A stretch of 8,371 nt of DNA, from NCBI GenBank assembly GCA_937888665.1, contig CALBET010000319.1, positions 1 to 8,371 on the forward strand, given 5' to 3'. The notes beneath the pieces are model-generated. The model made no database searches, was not told the DNA's origin, and saw only the letters and a list, made by a program, of their open reading frames with translations. Within the stretch, counting starts at the first letter, position 1. The number at the start of each line of letters is the position of its first letter. A program made the position numbers and the translations under genes. The DNA is from an uncultured Acidobacteriota bacterium. Its GTDB lineage: Bacteria > Acidobacteriota > Vicinamibacteria > Vicinamibacterales > UBA8438. This document shows positions 6,959 through 8,371 of the stretch, in pieces.

Positions 6959-6965
6959 GACCAGT

Positions 6966-6975
6966 CCCCCCCCCC
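6966..6975 (-). promoter_or_regulatory. G10 homopolymer at the lipoprotein start, acting as ribosome binding site or as slippery early coding sequence
   Basis: Ten consecutive C on the plus strand (G10 on the minus strand) sit between the candidate starts at 6985/6979 and 6958. For the start at 6958 the tract followed by A serves as an over-long Shine-Dalgarno. For starts at 6985 or 6979 it encodes the end of an Arg and three Gly codons, where a one-base slip would shift the frame. Confidence 0.6.
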
Positions 6976-6981
6976 TCATGC

Positions 6982-8371
6982 TCATGGCACCACGATGCGC
7001 GGCGTGAGGAAGATCATCAATTCGTCCGTGCTTTCGCTGCGGTCGGTACTCTTGAACAGCCAGCCCAGCAGTGGCACCTTGTGCAGCATCGGGGTCCGGT
7101 TGTTCCGCTCGCTCTGGGTGTTCTCGAAGATGCCGCCGATGACCGTGGTCTCGCCGTCTGCGACCTGAATGGTCGTGCGGGCCCGTTGGGTCACGATGGA
7201 CGGGATCGGCGGGTCGCCCAGCGCTCGACCGAAATCGGCGAAGGAGTTTTCGAGCTGGACCTGCATGATGACGGTGTTGGACGCCGTGATCTGGGGCGTC
7301 ACCAGCAGCGTCAGGGCCGCCTCCTTGAACTGGACCGTCACGGTGTTGTTGGCGACCGTCTGATACGGGATCTGGTCGCCCTGCAGGATCTCCGCCTCGA
7401 CGTTGTTCTGCGTCGTGACCCGCGGGCTCGAAATGATGGCCAGTTCACCCCGACTCTCGAGCGCCGAGAGCACGACGTCGAGATTGAGCGACCCATTCAC
7501 GGACCCCAGCGTGAGCCCGAGCGCGGAGGTGGCCGCGCCCACGCCAAGGTTCACCGCCGTGGCGGCGTTCTCCGCCGGCAATGCCCGAGAGTCGATACCG
7601 GACGGCCCCTGCCCTTCGGAGTTACCGGCCCGACCGGTGACCGCACCGCGATTCGGGAACTGAAACGGCAGACTGTTGCCGAGTTCCTGCGAGGCACGGC
7701 CGGTCACGCCCCACTGCACCCCCAGGGCGCGAGCGGAGTCGTGACCCGCTTGCACGATGCGCGCCTCGATCTCCACCTGCGGTTCCGCGCGGTCCAGGGT
7801 GTCGAGCAGATCGTCCAGCGTGGCGAGACGGTCCGCGAGGTCACGAATGATCAGCGTATTGGTCCGAGGATCGGTGAAGACCTCTCCACGCGGTGAGAGG
7901 GTGGTATTGGTGATCAGCTGCACCAGATCGTCGGCCTTCGCGTAACTCAGGCTCTTCGTGAAGACGATCAACTCGCCCGCCTCCGCCTCACGCTGCGCCA
8001 GCAGCGCGCGGTCCTGCGCTTCGTCCTGCAGTTGCTGGATTGACGCGATACGCACCACCGTGCCTTCGATCTCGTAGGCGAGCTGGTTGGCGCGGAGGAT
8101 GATGTCGAACGCTTGGTCCCAGGGGACCTCGGTCAGGTCCACGTTCACTTCGCCCTGGACGCTCGGGTCGATGACCAGATTCAGCCCGCTGACCTCATCA
8201 GACGCGAAGACTCGGAGCACGGCTCGAAGGTCCGCCCCCTGAAAATCCATATTAATGGGGTCGCCGGTGTACCGCTGTGGTGCGGACGCCGTCTGTCGCT
8301 GCGGCTGCATCGCCGCCGCCAGTGCAGAGGACGCGGGAGCCGGTCGCCCGGACCCGGTCAAGGAGAACAGC
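6982..8371 (-). CDS. pilQ: Type IV pilus secretin PilQ, C-terminal part, 5' end outside window
   Basis: The outer-membrane ring through which type IV pili emerge. The frame is open to the right edge; a TTG at 8361 is internal, since residues L-F-S precede it in frame. Counting from that TTG: a low-complexity Ala/Gln/Pro linker (about 6-33); a secretin/TonB short N-terminal (STN/N0) domain (36-108: INMDFQGADLRAVLRVFA, then LVIDPSVQGEV and VPWDQAFDIIL); an N1 domain (132-192: SYAKADDLVQLI, FTDPRTNTLIIRD); and the secretin barrel (from about 195). The barrel includes LAIISSPRVTTQNN (307-320) and the family signature region VIGGIFE..., KVPLLGWLFK, LMIFLTPRIV (407-457). A Gly/Asn/Ala-rich stretch (about 225-275) interrupts the early barrel. 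The protein ends right after the last strand, so no pilotin-binding S-domain extension is present. The N-terminal AMIN domains expected of PilQ would lie outside the window. GspD is the alternative; STN plus N1 without N2/N3 favours PilQ. Confidence 0.92.
   Translation of the reverse strand, partial: LFSLTGSGRPAPASSALAAAMQPQRQTASAPQRYTGDPINMDFQGADLRAVLRVFASDEVSGLNLVIDPSVQGEVNVDLTEVPWDQAFDIILRANQLAYEIEGTVVRIASIQQLQDEAQDRALLAQREAEAGELIVFTKSLSYAKADDLVQLITNTTLSPRGEVFTDPRTNTLIIRDLADRLATLDDLLDTLDRAEPQVEIEARIVQAGHDSARALGVQWGVTGRASQELGNSLPFQFPNRGAVTGRAGNSEGQGPSGIDSRALPAENAATAVNLGVGAATSALGLTLGSVNGSLNLDVVLSALESRGELAIISSPRVTTQNNVEAEILQGDQIPYQTVANNTVTVQFKEAALTLLVTPQITASNTVIMQVQLENSFADFGRALGDPPIPSIVTQRARTTIQVADGETTVIGGIFENTQSERNNRTPMLHKVPLLGWLFKSTDRSESTDELMIFLTPRIVVP

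Noticed and set aside
6275..7168. A 297-codon plus-strand open frame opposite the hypothetical lipoprotein
   Set aside because: It has low-complexity Arg/Gly/His composition and no signal or domain, whereas the minus-strand frame has a signal peptide, a lipobox and a fit to the operon.

Overview
This is a high-GC bacterial window with tightly packed genes. It reads as one long leftward (minus-strand) transcription unit plus the end of a single rightward gene. Protein style and gene neighbourhood suggest Acidobacteriota, perhaps the Vicinamibacteria lineage. The pointers are a PilQ-type secretin followed by lipoproteins, a 'DVLPTDG' Ig-like plus PKD lipoprotein, an M24 peptidase with accB-accC, and an AGCS carrier with an enlarged loop. 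This placement is an inference from general resemblance; no marker gene such as 16S rRNA is present.

Layout in the direction of transcription, from the right edge leftwards: the C-terminal part of a type IV pilus secretin (pilQ, cut by the right edge); a small lipoprotein of unknown function whose start region contains a run of ten G; a 636-residue lipoprotein with one Ig-like domain and five PKD modules; an M24B Xaa-Pro peptidase; accB (biotin carboxyl carrier protein); accC (biotin carboxylase); and thiE (thiamine-phosphate synthase). At the left edge the 3' end of a sodium:alanine (AGCS) symporter is read rightwards, and its last 20 bases overlap the end of thiE.

Gaps between the minus-strand genes are 8 to 52 bases, or a 4-base ATGA overlap (accC/thiE, and possibly pilQ/lipoprotein). 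I found no convincing internal promoter, riboswitch or terminator, so the genes are probably co-transcribed. The first three act in or outside the outer membrane: pilus secretin, lipoprotein, PKD lipoprotein. The last four are cytoplasmic and metabolic: proline-peptide hydrolysis, the biotin half of acetyl-CoA carboxylase, and thiamine synthesis. The common pepP-efp-accB-accC order appears here without efp. There are no mobile elements, RNA genes or CRISPR arrays, and no gene-free stretch over 60 bases.

I see no clear new defence or mobile system. The points most worth a second look are the G10 tract at the lipoprotein start (possible phase variation), the two lipoproteins tied to the secretin, a ThiE lacking a normally conserved active-site lysine, and the enlarged soluble loop in the symporter.
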